A stretch of 64,000 bases of DNA from Paraburkholderia aromaticivorans. GTDB lineage: Bacteria; Pseudomonadota; Gammaproteobacteria; Burkholderiales; Burkholderiaceae. Location: positions 2,170,001 through 2,234,000 of the forward strand of contig NZ_CP051514.1 of assembly GCF_012689525.1 (NCBI RefSeq). The letters are read 5' to 3'. Positions 18,383-27,834 of this stretch are shown piece by piece; position 1 is the first letter of the stretch; each line of letters begins with the position of its first letter. The notes under the pieces were generated by a model. That model did no database searches. It worked only from the letters and a program-made list of their open reading frames with translations, and was not told the DNA's origin. Made by a program: the position numbers and the translations under genes.

Positions 18383-18556
18383 ATGTGGACTTGCCGAAAC
18401 TGCGATGCGCGGTTCGCCTTTGATGAGGCCGAGCCCCAAATTGACGAGGAAGGATTTTTTTTCATCTGTCCTGGCTGCGACTACCGGAACAAGCTGGTGG
18501 ACATAGGTCGAGACGCAGCGGGGCGTCCGCAGCTGGTCCAGCGCGACGACGAGTAG
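18383..18556 (+). CDS. Small zinc-ribbon protein
   Basis: The 57-residue protein has two CxxC pairs (WTCRNCDARF at residues 2-11 and FICPGCDYRN near 30), giving a zinc-ribbon fold. An acidic linker lies between them. The ATG has GGTGGAG nearby. A longer frame upstream is not protein-like. It is the first of three small plus-strand genes. The leader before this gene (GGTGGAGACAACC) is nearly the same as that before the DUF1488 gene downstream. Its function is unknown; binding of nucleic acid or protein is possible. Confidence 0.6.
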   Translation: MWTCRNCDARFAFDEAEPQIDEEGFFFICPGCDYRNKLVDIGRDAAGRPQLVQRDDE

Positions 18557-18577
18557 AGCACTCTTTCGGGGACGACC

Positions 18578-18823
18578 ATGAAGTTCGACTATAAAGAGTT
18601 CCACATCGACGCGTCGCCTCTCGATGAAGGCGGCCATTATTACGCCCGCGCAAAGATCTACCGGCGTGCCTCGGCGGATGGAGATGCCGTGGAAGTGAAG
18701 TATTCGGGTGACCTCGGCGACTATCCCTCCGACGCGGGTGCTATCGAGGCGGCGCAGCGCTGGGCGATCCAGTGGTGCGACGCGCATGGCGCTCAGGCAG
18801 CGTGCTACGATCCCCGAAAATAA
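18578..18823 (+). CDS. Conserved small hypothetical protein
   Basis: The 81-residue acidic protein begins MKFDYKEFHIDASPLDEGGH and includes YYARAKIYRR and AIEAAQRWAIQWCDAHG. It looks like a small alpha/beta protein of a family common in Burkholderia, with no known function. It lies 21 bp after the zinc-ribbon gene and 14 bp before the DUF1488 gene, so the three are probably co-transcribed. Confidence 0.6.
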   Translation: MKFDYKEFHIDASPLDEGGHYYARAKIYRRASADGDAVEVKYSGDLGDYPSDAGAIEAAQRWAIQWCDAHGAQAACYDPRK

Positions 18824-18837
18824 CGGTGGAGACGAAC

Positions 18838-19110
18838 ATGGCCTACGAACTTACGCCGGGCAAGGCTCCGGTACCCGTCAGCGGCGACGTGCATTTCTGG
18901 CTCACCATTGATGGTCGCGTGCAGCACTACGTTGTATCGCACGAAGCGCTTGAAGACCATTTTGGCGACACACACGGGGCGGCAGGTGATGGGATTGCCG
19001 CCTTTAATCGCGGACGCGAGGCCATTTGCAGAGTCGCCGCAGCTAAGCAGGGAAGCGCATCGGTTATGGATTCGGGTGAATTCATAGTGGTGGGGACGTT
19101 TGACTTCTGA
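18838..19110 (+). CDS. DUF1488-family protein
   Basis: The 90-residue protein contains VHFWLTIDGRVQHYVVSHEALEDHFGD, the core of DUF1488, followed by an Ala-rich helix and a final beta strand (EFIVVGTFDF). The ATG follows GGTGGAGACGAAC. DUF1488 proteins are small, of unknown function, and frequent in Burkholderia. A second, truncated relative lies at 26258. Confidence 0.75.
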   Translation: MAYELTPGKAPVPVSGDVHFWLTIDGRVQHYVVSHEALEDHFGDTHGAAGDGIAAFNRGREAICRVAAAKQGSASVMDSGEFIVVGTFDF

Positions 19111-19115
19111 ATCGA

Positions 19116-19712
19116 TCATGTGCGCCGCCGGAACGCGATCACCCACACCCACGGATTGACGTCACAGCGATAGCCGCGCGCGGCGTTAGGGCTGTCCCAC
19201 AGGCGAATATAGTTGCCGCAGCCGGTGAAGGTGGGCCCAGACTCGCAGCCTTCGGCGATCGCGTCCGCCTCACTGATCTCCTGCACTCGTTCGACACGTA
19301 CGACAATCACCTCGAGGGCGATGCGTAAGGCCCAGCGCGGCATGTAGATCGACGGCGTCCAGCCTCCGCTTTCTTTCGCATCCAGTTCGAGGTATAAGGC
19401 CGGCGAAATTTCGAATTGCTCGCGCCCATCGTCGGCCTGATAGGCAACTCCTGCGTAACGGCGCGCTCCGTCCCGGCTCTCCTCGTATCTGATCCGGTTG
19501 ACTTCGTGCGCCTCGCGCACCCACAGCTTCTGACCTTCGGCATACGGACAGCAAGCAACCTTCTGGTCGCGCGACTGCGCGTCCGGGACGCCCGTGGATT
19601 TGATGGTGCGCCGCATCTGCGTCTCGCGGCGGTCGAGCAGCGCGATCTCACCTGTTTCATGAGTTCCAGTGAAGACGAACGAGAGGCCGCGGAATCGATT
19701 GCTGCAAGCCAT
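19116..19712 (-). CDS. Phage-type hypothetical protein (ASCH-like)
   Basis: The C-terminal part is clear: KLWVREAHEVNRIRYEESRD, SIYMPRWALRIALEVIVVRV, ISEADAIAEG, then IRLWDSPNAARG and NPWVWVIAFRR. This is the pattern of prophage proteins with RLWVRE and a final WVVEF strand, often related to ASCH domains. The N-terminus is uncertain. RGLSF...ALLDRRETQMRRTIKS resembles the family start (GRKTQTRR), so I chose the ATG at 19712, but no ribosome-binding site is visible. A frameshift near 19655 is possible. It is isolated from other phage genes. Confidence 0.5.
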   Translation of the reverse strand: MACSNRFRGLSFVFTGTHETGEIALLDRRETQMRRTIKSTGVPDAQSRDQKVACCPYAEGQKLWVREAHEVNRIRYEESRDGARRYAGVAYQADDGREQFEISPALYLELDAKESGGWTPSIYMPRWALRIALEVIVVRVERVQEISEADAIAEGCESGPTFTGCGNYIRLWDSPNAARGYRCDVNPWVWVIAFRRRT

Positions 19713-19970
19713 TGCTTTGATATCGTTGAGTTCGACATCTGCGACGAAGATCAATATCCCGCCGGCGGCGCAGTCGGCCCGATTCGTCGGCAAGTCACGG
19801 TTTCTCGACGAAGCAATGGCAAGGTTGGCATTTACCATGCCGGTAATGGCACCGCGTGGCATGCCGGCTTAGCGCGATCGCGTTATCCATGGTGACGTTC
19901 CAGTAGAGCGCGAACAGAGGCGTCGCGACGGCATTGTCACGGTAACTGGATGCGCTGGTAGGGTCAGACG

Positions 19971-20043
19971 ATGAAGAACTCGAAGCCGCTCTATCACCGC
20001 CATCGCTTTCCGGGCACCTTCATCAGCTAGGCAGTGCGCTGGT
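19971..20043 (+). pseudogene. N-terminal remnant of an IS6-family transposase
   Basis: MKNSKPLYHRHRFPGTFIS, a TAG, then AVRW matches the start of IS6/IS26-like transposases (SKPLYRRHRFPxEIISHAVWLY). Only about 20 codons remain. The rest of the element is absent. Confidence 0.55.
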
Positions 20044-20332
20044 AAAAGCCTTCCATGTTCACAGACGTTCGCACTGGATTCCTCCTGCTCAGCAGCGGTA
20101 GCGACCCACGTTACCCGCACACAGTCCCGACGGACAAGGTCATCTCAAAAATATTTATTCCACATATTGATCATTGAACAGAGACAGCATAAAGTGACTT
20201 CCTCGGCGTGCGGCACGCACCCGGTCAGCACAGACGTCTCGCATCCGTGATCGATGGGTGATCCGGCTCGCGGCGGGACGGCAACAAATCAAGTTCCCAG
20301 CGAATGCAGCCCCTATAAGCCAGGAGACGAAG

Positions 20333-20530
20333 ATGCTGAGTCCACATGAATTCGCAACCCTGATGCTGCTCAAGGACGCTCCAGACCCGATTGACCTGGA
20401 CCGTGCGGATCTCGAAGCCCTTCTCGAACGCCAACTCGTCACGCTGGAACAGCTCGCTCACGGGCAACAGCGACCTCTCATCACCATCAACGGTTACTCG
20501 GTTCTCAAGGCGGCTGCGCGGGTCCGGTAA
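20333..20530 (+). CDS. Small hypothetical protein
   Basis: The 65-residue protein (MLSPHEFATLMLLKDAPDPI... ending GYSVLKAAARVR) has GGAG upstream of the ATG. It is helical and looks like a short DNA-binding or adaptor-like protein. I recognise no named family. A longer frame from 20258 lacks a start signal. It stands alone between an IS6 remnant and intergenic DNA. Confidence 0.5.
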   Translation: MLSPHEFATLMLLKDAPDPIDLDRADLEALLERQLVTLEQLAHGQQRPLITINGYSVLKAAARVR

Positions 20531-20954
20531 GTGACACTTGTGTCAAATGGTTTGTCGCCCGATCCGTGTATGGTACGCAGTTCGATCGGCGTCTGATCGA
20601 GCATCAAGTCGCGAAAATCAGGAAGAGCCCTGTTTATTTGGGTATGCGAATTATTTCGCAAAGTAGGCCTTGATTCAACACACATCGAGACCACGCTGAG
20701 CGACGCATCGAAGACCGGCAGGCAAGCCGGCGGGCATCGAGCGCCGCGAAAACATGAAGGTCGCCTGCCGGGGTAAACGAGCCACGTCGCGACGCGGCAT
20801 CCGGCGATAGCCGACACCGGTAAGGGTGTGTCAAAGGCGGCGGTGTCGAACCGCACGTGCCGCGATAACCGGCATGCACGAATCGTGGCCTGCGGCCATC
20901 CGGTTGCGTTCGGTTCGAACGTTGATCAGATTCCTCAACGGAACGGAGTCTTCC
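20531..20954. other. Intergenic, no supported gene
   Basis: The stretch starts with a short inverted repeat (TGACAC, TT, GTGTCA) just after the stop of the preceding gene. I see no coding frame with a start signal before the small membrane protein. Confidence 0.35.
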
Positions 20955-21113
20955 ATGACTGACTCGTGGACGGGGATTGCCGTCGGTTCGTTCGCACTAG
21001 CCGTCGCGGCGCTGATGGTCATCGGCCACTATCGTCGGGAATGGACGCGGCAGCGGCTGCTCAGGCGGATGGATCATCACCACTGTTGGGAAGTCATGCG
21101 GCGGCGGCGCTGA
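20955..21113 (+). CDS. Small single-pass membrane protein
   Basis: The 52-residue product has one hydrophobic helix (about residues 5-25, IAVGSFALAVAALMVIGHY) followed by a very basic tail rich in Arg and His. CGGAGTC precedes the ATG. It lies 86 bp before a DUF2934 gene. The function is unknown. Confidence 0.45.
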   Translation: MTDSWTGIAVGSFALAVAALMVIGHYRREWTRQRLLRRMDHHHCWEVMRRRR

Positions 21114-21199
21114 ATGCGCTCTCCGGTGGCCGCGGCGTGGATTTTGGTGCCCGTCATCTCTATCCCTCTGTGTCCCTGTGACCAATGGAGATTTTTGCA

Positions 21200-21382
21200 A
21201 TGAGTGGCACGACTGTGGAAGAGAAGATCCGGGCGCGCGCGTACGAACTCTGGCAACTGGACGGCGGCCTTGAAGGGTGCGCTGACGAGTACTCGCGCAC
21301 AGCCCGTGCACTCGTCGAGAAGGAGATGACCGCTCCGGACTCCGCCAAGCCCGGCGATCCGGATGTCCGGGCGCCGGACTGA
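21200..21382 (+). CDS. DUF2934-family protein
   Basis: The 60-residue product reads EEKIRARAYELWQLDGGLEG, then YSRTARALVEKE, the DUF2934 pattern (IRxRAYxLWexdGrpeGxdxexW...A). Proteins of this family are small, of unknown function, and common in Burkholderia and rhizobia. GGAG lies nine bases before the ATG at 21200. An in-frame ATG at 21185 is less well placed. Confidence 0.75.
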   Translation: MSGTTVEEKIRARAYELWQLDGGLEGCADEYSRTARALVEKEMTAPDSAKPGDPDVRAPD

Positions 21383-21489
21383 CGGATCATTCCAGCAGTG
21401 GTGCAGAATGGCCTGACGCTAATGAGCCTGAGCCGACATTCTCTCTTCTACGAAGCGGACATCGATTCCCGGTAACCCGGCCCGCTTCT

Positions 21490-22214
21490 GAAGCCGTTCA
21501 TGGCTCGCGTCCGTGAAACCGGAGCGTGGATCGCATGCCGGTCGCCCCGAAATTCATCCCACGAGCGTCTACCGCATTTTCCGGCGCTGGACAGCGGATG
21601 GCTGTCTGGACGCAATACTACTCAGTTCGGTATGCAAACTGTATCAGGACCAGCTCCTCGATACGTCCGTCATTCACGGCGATGGCACGACAACGGAGGC
21701 AAAAAAAGCGGCGACAACCTCGGCTTCAACGGCCACAAACACATGAAGGGCGACAAGGTCGTCGCTTTCTGCGATCGCAACTGCAATGTGATCGCGCCGT
21801 TCGTTCCGGCACCCGGCAACCGCAATGAAGCGCCGCTGCTGCGCGAGGCGTTGCCCCAGCTCACGCAAACCGCCCTCGCGATTGGCCTTGATCTGCGCGG
21901 CACCATCGTCAGTCTGGATGGCGTCTACGACTGCCGGGCCAACCGCAAGGCCATTTTTAATCGCGGCATGAAGCCCAACATCAATCTTAATCCGCGTGGC
22001 CGCAAAACTCCGAAGCGCAGTCGCAAGCCGCTGTTCGCCCCGGCCATTTTCGATGAACGATTCCGCACCGTCGAGCGGGTGTTCGCCTGGGAAGTTCCGC
22101 CGCCTGCTGCTGCGCTTCGAGCGTCTGAGTCACCTACACTACGCGTTCAAGACGCTCGCCTACACGATGATCAATCTGCGGCACTACTGCCGCAACCAAA
22201 TGCGTCGTCGATGA
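21490..22214 (+). pseudogene. IS5-family transposase, multiply frameshifted
   Basis: Three frames each give part of one IS5-type DDE transposase. The N-terminal part (VYRIFRRWTADGCLDAILL, LDTSVIHGDGTTTEAKK) is in one frame. The centre (NLGFNGHKHMKGDKVVAFCD, IVSLDGVYDCRANRKAIF) is in a second. The end (KFRRLLLRFERLSHLHYAFK, YTMINLRHYCR) is in a third. The first Asp (VIHGDG) and the SLDGVYD block are visible. The 5' end is missing. It probably truncated the TetR gene whose tail follows. Confidence 0.75.
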
Positions 22215-22354
22215 CGGGTATTTCATCCTCGGTGCCGTGCGCCGGGATCTCGTTCGTCCCCGTCAGGCCTGAATACCTCAATCATGCCCCCGGGCACCGC
22301 GTCCTGACGCTTCACTCGCATCGCATTTTCTCCCGCCTTCCCCCATACTGAAAC

Positions 22355-22560
22355 AGCAACTCACCGACTCCGAAAACCTGCAACCTGTTGAAATAGCGCA
22401 AGCCGCATCCAGTGATAGCAAAGACGCTGGGCTGGGTATCGTCGCAACCATCCTGGGGGCCATTACGCTTGCACGCGCCGCGGACGACGACAACCTGGCA
22501 AAATCGATTCTCTCCGCGTCGCTCGCGCTGGTGACGATGCAGGACGGCGGTGCGCGGTAG
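22355..22560 (+). pseudogene. C-terminal remnant of a TetR-family regulator
   Basis: The frame ending at the TAG at 22558-22560 gives LGIVATILGAITLARAADDD and NLAKSILSASLALV, the last helices of many TetR/AcrR regulators (GALTLARAVxD...LSxxIL). No DNA-binding domain precedes it. The IS5 remnant lies immediately upstream. Confidence 0.5.
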
Positions 22561-22679
22561 CCTCTCAGCAGTCTGCTAACGCGCGGTAACGACACTGACG
22601 TCGCCGTACCCTAACCACAACGACAGAGTAAACTGACTCGTTCAGAACGTGATTCTGAACGCCACAATACAAGGACCTC

Positions 22680-24074
22680 ATGAGTCGCCTAGTTGTCGTT
22701 TCAAATCGCACTGCAGACCCGAGAAAGCCCGCGGCCGGCGGACTCGCCGTAGCGGTGCGGGAGAGCCTGCAACAGACCGGTGGACTGTGGTTCGGCTGGA
22801 GCGGCAAGATCCGCGGAGCGGCGGATGGCGCACCAGCCGGCCATGGTGAGGTTCACGTCCAGACGGCCGGCAACGTCACGCTTGCGACACTTGATCTGAG
22901 CCGGGAGGATCATGACACGTATTACCTGGGTTACTCGAACGATGTCTTGTGGCCGGTATTTCACTACCGGCTGGACCTGGCCAATTTCGACACGCGATTC
23001 GCAGCGGGCTATCGCAGGGTCAACCAGTTATTCGCGCACAAGTTGCTACCGCTATTGAAGCCGGACGATCTCATCTGGGTTCACGACTACCAGTTGATCC
23101 CGCTCGCGGCCGAGTTGCGCGCAATGGGATGTACCAACCGCATTGGCTTCTTCCTGCATATTCCGATGCCGCCGCCGCTGATCATGGCAGCGATTCCGGA
23201 ACACGAATGGCTAATGCGCTCGCTCTTTGCATACGACCTGGTGGGCTTCCAGAGCGAAGCCGACCTGACGCATTTTTCTCACTACGTTGAATCGGAGGCG
23301 CAGGCGCAACGGTTGAATCCGGGCCGCCTTCGGGCGTTCAATCGAACGCTGCGGGTCGGCGCTTATCCCATCGGCATCGACGTCGACGACTTCATTCGTC
23401 TTGCCGACTCGAAGGAAGGGCGCGACATGTTTGTCCGGATGCGTGACGAATATTCGCGGCGGCGTTTGCTGGTGGGCGTCGATCGGTTGGACTATTCGAA
23501 GGGGCTGCCGCAACGCGTCCATGCTTTCCGCGAACTGCTGACCTACTATCCGGAAAACCGCGATAGCGCGACGCTGATCCAGATCGCCTCTCCCAGTCGC
23601 GAGGATGTCGGCGCCTACGACGATCTGCGGCGTCAGATGGATAGCCTGTGCGGCGCGATCAACGGCGACTTCGGTGAACTGGACTGGATGCCGGTGCGCT
23701 ACATTCATCGGAACGTGGCCCGTAAGCGTCTGCCGGGCCTCTATCGCGCAAGTCGAGTGGCGCTCGTCACGCCCTTGCGCGACGGGATGAATCTCGTTGC
23801 GAAGGAGTTCATCGCCGCACAGGACTCTGCCGACCCGGGCATGCTGGTGCTCTCACGTTTTGCCGGAGCCGCGGAGCAATTGAAGGAAGCGCTGCTGGTC
23901 AATCCCTACGACACGCAAGGCACGGCGCAGGCCATTCAGCGGGCGCTAACGATGTCGCTCGATGAGCGGATCAACCGGCATGAAGCGCTTCTCAACCGGA
24001 TCCGCAAGTTCGATGTGCATTGGTGGAGTTCCACGTTTCTGCAAGCGCTGGAAGACTGCGGGCCGAATGAATAG
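22680..24074 (+). CDS. otsA: Alpha,alpha-trehalose-phosphate synthase (UDP-forming)
   Basis: The 464-residue GT20 glycosyltransferase joins UDP-glucose and glucose-6-phosphate to trehalose-6-phosphate, a step in osmoprotection. It shows [10 protein letters not shown] and GGLAVAV at the N-terminus, [11 protein letters not shown] (about 133-143), [13 protein letters not shown] (about 265-277) and [14 protein letters not shown] (about 364-377). ACAAGGACCTC precedes the ATG. No otsB phosphatase is adjacent, so dephosphorylation must be encoded elsewhere. Confidence 0.95.
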   Translation: MSRLVVVSNRTADPRKPAAGGLAVAVRESLQQTGGLWFGWSGKIRGAADGAPAGHGEVHVQTAGNVTLATLDLSREDHDTYYLGYSNDVLWPVFHYRLDLANFDTRFAAGYRRVNQLFAHKLLPLLKPDDLIWVHDYQLIPLAAELRAMGCTNRIGFFLHIPMPPPLIMAAIPEHEWLMRSLFAYDLVGFQSEADLTHFSHYVESEAQAQRLNPGRLRAFNRTLRVGAYPIGIDVDDFIRLADSKEGRDMFVRMRDEYSRRRLLVGVDRLDYSKGLPQRVHAFRELLTYYPENRDSATLIQIASPSREDVGAYDDLRRQMDSLCGAINGDFGELDWMPVRYIHRNVARKRLPGLYRASRVALVTPLRDGMNLVAKEFIAAQDSADPGMLVLSRFAGAAEQLKEALLVNPYDTQGTAQAIQRALTMSLDERINRHEALLNRIRKFDVHWWSSTFLQALEDCGPNE

Positions 24075-24527
24075 GCATCGAACGGTATTCGCCGAACATC
24101 GGACTGAACACCGCTCATCGCCGGGAGTCGCACGCGCCTGGCGCCAGCCTTCAACGCCTGTTGGGCAGCAGGATCGATTCATCCACCTGACATGCTTGCG
24201 TCGGCCACTTGGCGCGACGACTCATCGATACGCACTGGATCCGTCGGTTTGGCCTGCACGCAAGGGACTGCGAACAGATTTATTCAAACCAGCGGCTGCA
24301 GGACGACGTGCCGTTTCCTTTGGTTTATAAGTTTGCAGAATTAAAGTGAGCGAATTTTCGACATGTTGGCTACGTTGTAATGTCCAGTTTTTCGCATCGC
24401 CGAGGACTCGTTCCGAAGAGCGCAGCGTAATTGCCCACTGACCGAGGTGCGGTCACAAAGCATGTTCGCGTTAGCTTGAGCGTATCGAATACTCTCGGTG
24501 GAGAGCCAGATAATTGCCTAGTCCGCG
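24075..24527. other. Intergenic, no supported gene
   Basis: About 450 bases downstream of otsA contain no frame with protein-like composition and no clear terminator hairpin. Confidence 0.35.
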
Positions 24528-25600
24528 TCATGGGAAGTCTTTTGTATTGAGTGGAGCGCCGCGTGCCGACGTCGCACGGGCAAGCGCATCGAGCACGGCT
24601 CTCGCGACGCGATGGGAGATCGCAGCGAGCTCGCCGTCGGGTGTGCTGCGTTCGCGGATCTGGCGGTCTGGATGAATCAGATTGCGCGACTCGGGCAATG
24701 CTTGGGCATGGCGCCCGAGACTTTCATCAATGCACCCGAGTTCGGTAGTGACCTTGATCAGCGCCGCAAGTGACAAGTCCGCCAGCGGCAGCACCCGCGG
24801 CTGCCTGTCCTGCGGCGCCGCACGTGCCGCGTTGGCTCGCTCAATGTCCCGTCCCAACCAGTCCGGTAAAACCACACCTCAAGAATCGACACATACAAGA
24901 CGGTCGCGGCGAGCCACGCACGAGCTCCGGCACATCGCCCGGCCTCCTCCCATCGATATCGCAAGTTGTCGGCGAGCGTCGGATCGAGGCCGAGATTGTC
25001 GAACGGCAGCCGCTCGGGTTCGATCGGCGCGAGGACAGTCGCCGGAGGCCGCAGGCCCAGCCGTGGGACCACGTCGCGCGCGTACAGGCGGCGCCCATCC
25101 GCTGCGAGCATCAACCGGAATGGGGGTGTAAGCCGGAACCGCCGAAAATTCCGTGGTGAACGAAAAGCCACCATTGGTGGGGTTGTCGCCAAACAGATGT
25201 TTCCCGGCACGAGTGACACCTGCCCGGGAATAGGAACCCAGATCGGGAAAAACGCGTACGGCAAACAGTGTCGGATAGCTGTGACAACCGAAATATCGCC
25301 GATCACGTTTCCCGGCGGAATTTTCGGCGGTTCCGGCTTACACCCCCGGAATGGCCAGCCGAGCAGATCCTCGTCATCGCGGCGGACCAAGCCCCGCACG
25401 ACCAGGGCATCGAATGTGGTGCTGCAAACGGTCTCACCTAAGTGGGACAGGTAAATCCCCAAGGCCTCCGCGACGAGACCGCCACTGGCCAGCGTGTCGC
25501 AGTCGTCCCCACCGCTCGCGATAACTGCGATGACGAGGTCCTCCACAGGGGGGGCGCGACGCCAGTGCCGGATGGCGCCGTTTGCGTTGCTGCCAGCGTA
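24528..25600 (-). pseudogene. Unrecognised gene disrupted by a MITE-like insertion and a frameshift
   Basis: The minus strand encodes VEDLVIAVIASGGDDCDTLA, VRGLVRRDDEDLLGWPFR, then (after removing the 226-bp insertion at 25122-25347 and one target copy) LMLAADGRRLYARDVVPR and NLGLDPTLADNLRYRWEEAG. Near 24873 the frame shifts and continues WLGRDIERANAARA, LADLSLAALIKVTTELG and RNLIHPDRQIRE to the stop at 24528. The last part resembles the C-terminus of DUF4145-like proteins (RNxIHPxR). The whole gene is not recognised. It was about 300 codons long and is now inactive. Confidence 0.5.
25122..25347. mobile_element. 226-bp MITE-like element with perfect 32-bp inverted repeats
   Basis: The ends 25122-25153 and 25316-25347 are perfect 32-bp inverted repeats beginning GGGGGTGTAAGCCGGAACCG. 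The 5-bp sequence GGAAT flanks both sides (25117-25121 and 25348-25352) as a target-site duplication. The interior of about 160 bp has no transposase. Removing the element and one GGAAT restores the reading frame of the host gene. It must have been moved by a transposase encoded elsewhere, with matching ends. Confidence 0.9.
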
Positions 25601-25634
25601 ACTCCCGGGCTATCTGCCCAGCGCGCGTCGCCTT

Positions 25635-25862
25635 CTAGTACTGGCGGATATCGCCGCCGAAACCGTCTCGTCGCAGCACGAGACCTTCCTCCGCCCCGCA
25701 GTTTAGTTCGTCCGCAAGCTCCGCGGGGCTGAAAACCCACCCAGGTCGCTTCCACGTGGCGGATACCTTCAAGCAGGACCCGGAGTTGGTGTTTCCTGCG
25801 CCGAATATCTCGTGCTCGAAAATGGCATCGCGGATCGGTGTGTCGACGGTCGGTTCGGTCAT
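25635..25862 (-). CDS. Small hypothetical protein or gene fragment
   Basis: The 75-residue frame MTEPTVDTPIRDAIFEHEIF... SGSCLKVSATWKRPGWVF... ELNCGAEEGLVLRRDGFGGD has natural composition. It lies directly upstream of the disrupted gene on the same strand and may be its original N-terminal region, separated by a stop. I do not recognise it and see no strong ribosome-binding site. Confidence 0.3.
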   Translation of the reverse strand: MTEPTVDTPIRDAIFEHEIFGAGNTNSGSCLKVSATWKRPGWVFSPAELADELNCGAEEGLVLRRDGFGGDIRQY

Positions 25863-26257
25863 CCATCAGTTCGCTGTCGGCTGCGGGCCGGGGCGGGCGT
25901 GCTGCGGCTGCCGCACGGTGGGGAATTCTGCCACACCGCGAAAGTGACGTTCCGTCCTCATTCGCCATTTCCTTGAGTCGCGCAAACGAACATCAACCAG
26001 CGAGTGCCTCCCGGAATAGCTCACCGTTTCACGTTTTTCTCAATTCCCATCAATGCAACTAACTGTCGTCCACGAAACCGTAACCCATAGACGTCAAACC
26101 CGGTCAGCAGGGGGCCGGGGCGATGGCCTGATGTCCGCATGCGCGCGGCCAAATCCACAGTCTGTGTTGGCCAGCCGCAGTCTGTGACCATCCGCACTCT
26201 GGTAAATTTAGAGGCGAGGGACAGCAATAGTTCGCCAATGAATCCACGAGGTGTGTG
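25863..26257. other. Intergenic, no supported gene
   Basis: I find no frame that reads as protein on either strand in these 395 bases. Confidence 0.3.
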
Positions 26258-26410
26258 ATGGACGTTGTTGATTTCGCCGCAGGCGTGTCGTCAGACGGAA
26301 GCGCAATTGCGTTCCGGTTGTCCGGCCGGATTGGCGACGCAGAGTGTGCGATTAGCCGCGAGGCACTTGAAGTGCATTTCTGGTCGGCGCTTCTCCGCGT
26401 AAGCTTTTAG
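26258..26410 (+). CDS. Truncated DUF1488-like protein
   Basis: The 50-residue product reads IAFRLSGRIGDAECAISREALEVHFW, matching the DUF1488 core seen at 18838 (xYVVSHEALEDHF). It then ends early with a few unrelated residues. A GAGG lies about seven bases before the ATG. DUF1488 proteins are usually 80-90 residues, so this copy is probably a truncated, non-functional relative. Confidence 0.45.
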   Translation: MDVVDFAAGVSSDGSAIAFRLSGRIGDAECAISREALEVHFWSALLRVSF

Positions 26411-26480
26411 CCGAAACTGCCCGCTTTCCTGCTAACGTTCGAGCCGTCTGGCTACGCTGCCGCCTTTAGGCGGCGGTGCG

Positions 26481-26675
26481 TCACTTTGGGTGACCTTCTC
26501 GAAGCAAATCGAGCGAGCTAGCTAGAGTCACGACACGGCACCATTCAAGGACCACCGACCAAAATGGCCGCTCCTCTAAGCCCCGTTCTTGGGCAAACTG
26601 CAGTATGGCATCCAACTGTTGGCCAGAGCATCGAAAGGCTTCACGCACGGCGAGGGAGGCGGTTCGCGTAGGCAT
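26481..26675 (-). CDS. Small hypothetical protein
   Basis: The 64-residue frame starts MPTRTASLAVREAFRCSGQQ and contains LDAILQFAQERGLEERPFWSV and VVTLASSLDLLREG. AAAGGA lies five bases before the ATG. The composition is helical and protein-like. No family is recognised. Confidence 0.35.
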   Translation of the reverse strand: MPTRTASLAVREAFRCSGQQLDAILQFAQERGLEERPFWSVVLEWCRVVTLASSLDLLREGHPK

Positions 26676-27219
26676 GGCAATCCTTTATTTATGACTTCAC
26701 ACGGCGGCGAGTTGCGCCTGCAAACTAAATTCTTTCGGCGTGCAAACGGATTACGCCATGCGACCATTGGAGCGACTGCGCGACACCGAACATATCTAGA
26801 CAGACATTCGCCAGCGCGAAGAGACCTTTATGATCGGCGACTGAGTAGCGACTGGGCATGCTGGTGACTCGGTCGGCTAATGCCAGTCAGTGAGCAGCTG
26901 TAGCGAAGCGTATGAATCACCTGTGGTTAGACGTGTCGTCATGAAGGGCGACCCATCATGTGCACTCGTGTCGATGCGAGGTGTCAAGCAACAGAGACGA
27001 TCCTGATTTCGTTATTGAAGACGGAACTTTCGATGCCCTGGCGTCGAAGTCTTAATGTAAAGGGAACTAACAAGTACCGCGGAGCCGCAGATTCACTGCG
27101 GCGTCGCGCCTGCAGGTGGTTGCGGGTTTCATTCGAACGCAAGCGGGTTTGACAGTTCCTTTTCCTCGTTGCGTGTGATATCGATGTTTCTCCCCTGGAC
27201 ACGACCCACAGCTCGGGCT
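26676..27219. other. Intergenic, no supported gene
   Basis: No convincing frame or RNA signal is visible across these 540 bases. The translations are short and of mixed composition. Confidence 0.3.
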
Positions 27220-27384
27220 GCCTTGCGCTGTCTCGTGAAGGTGCAAATTCCGGTCCGAGAGAAGAAGCTGCACGTTAATCTGCGGGTAAGCGGCGAGGAA
27301 GGCCGTGACAATGGGCAGAAGATATCTCTGCCCGGACAGCAGTGGCGCCGTCAACACGAGTTCGCCGCGTGAGACCGTGTACTC
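27220..27384 (-). pseudogene. LysR-family regulator fragment (effector domain)
   Basis: The minus strand reads GELVLTAPLLSGQRYLLPIV, TAFLAAYPQINVQLLLSDRN, the start of a LysR substrate-binding domain (LRVTAPxxFGRxxLLPxxxxFLxxYPxIxVxLxLSD). A stop precedes it, the helix-turn-helix part is absent, and the homology ends after about 45 residues. Confidence 0.55.
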
Positions 27385-27771
27385 TCACTGGACGCCGTTC
27401 TTTCAACTCCCGGCGGTGTTCCCGTCCCGTTCATCCACGCGGCCCCTGCAAAAGCTCAGCCGTCCCGTCGAATATCAATTGAAAAGTGGCAACTAGCCGT
27501 TTGCTATGACCAGTCAAAGGCCGAACCCGAGGCGGCGGCGCGCACGTTCACGCCTGAAGCACAACCTCCCGTTCTCGGGGTAATCGTGCAATTCGTGCGA
27601 AATCTGACGGTGGCCGCACGCAGAGCCGCTCGCAGCAAGGCTCTGCGGCGCACGGCTTTCACGCAATAGGCGGATGCACAAATCGTTGATCGATAAGGCT
27701 GTCTACAAGCAAACCGCCAGAAATTGCATGAAAAGTACGTCGACCCCGGGAAGACGCACGCCTTCAGACGA
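27385..27771. other. Intergenic, no supported gene
   Basis: These 387 bases carry a few short open frames with unnatural Arg/Cys/Ala-rich translations. Nothing can be assigned. Confidence 0.3.
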
Positions 27772-27811
27772 TTCGTCACCGTGGGTTTATTGTTTTATAA
27801 TAGAAACTATT
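27772..27811 (+). promoter_or_regulatory. Promoter and candidate operator of the toxin-antitoxin pair
   Basis: A perfect TATAAT lies at 27796-27801 with a weak -35 (TTCGTC) about 18 bp upstream. The inverted repeat AATAG-AAA-CTATT (27799-27811) overlaps the -10. This fits autorepression by a ribbon-helix-helix antitoxin. The antitoxin ATG is 24 bp downstream. Confidence 0.5.
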
Positions 27812-27834
27812 GAAAACTCATAATCTGGCTTGCA

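Noticed and set aside
18116-18787. A 223-residue minus-strand frame
   Set aside because: It lies opposite the zinc-ribbon and small hypothetical genes and has no start signal or recognised domain.
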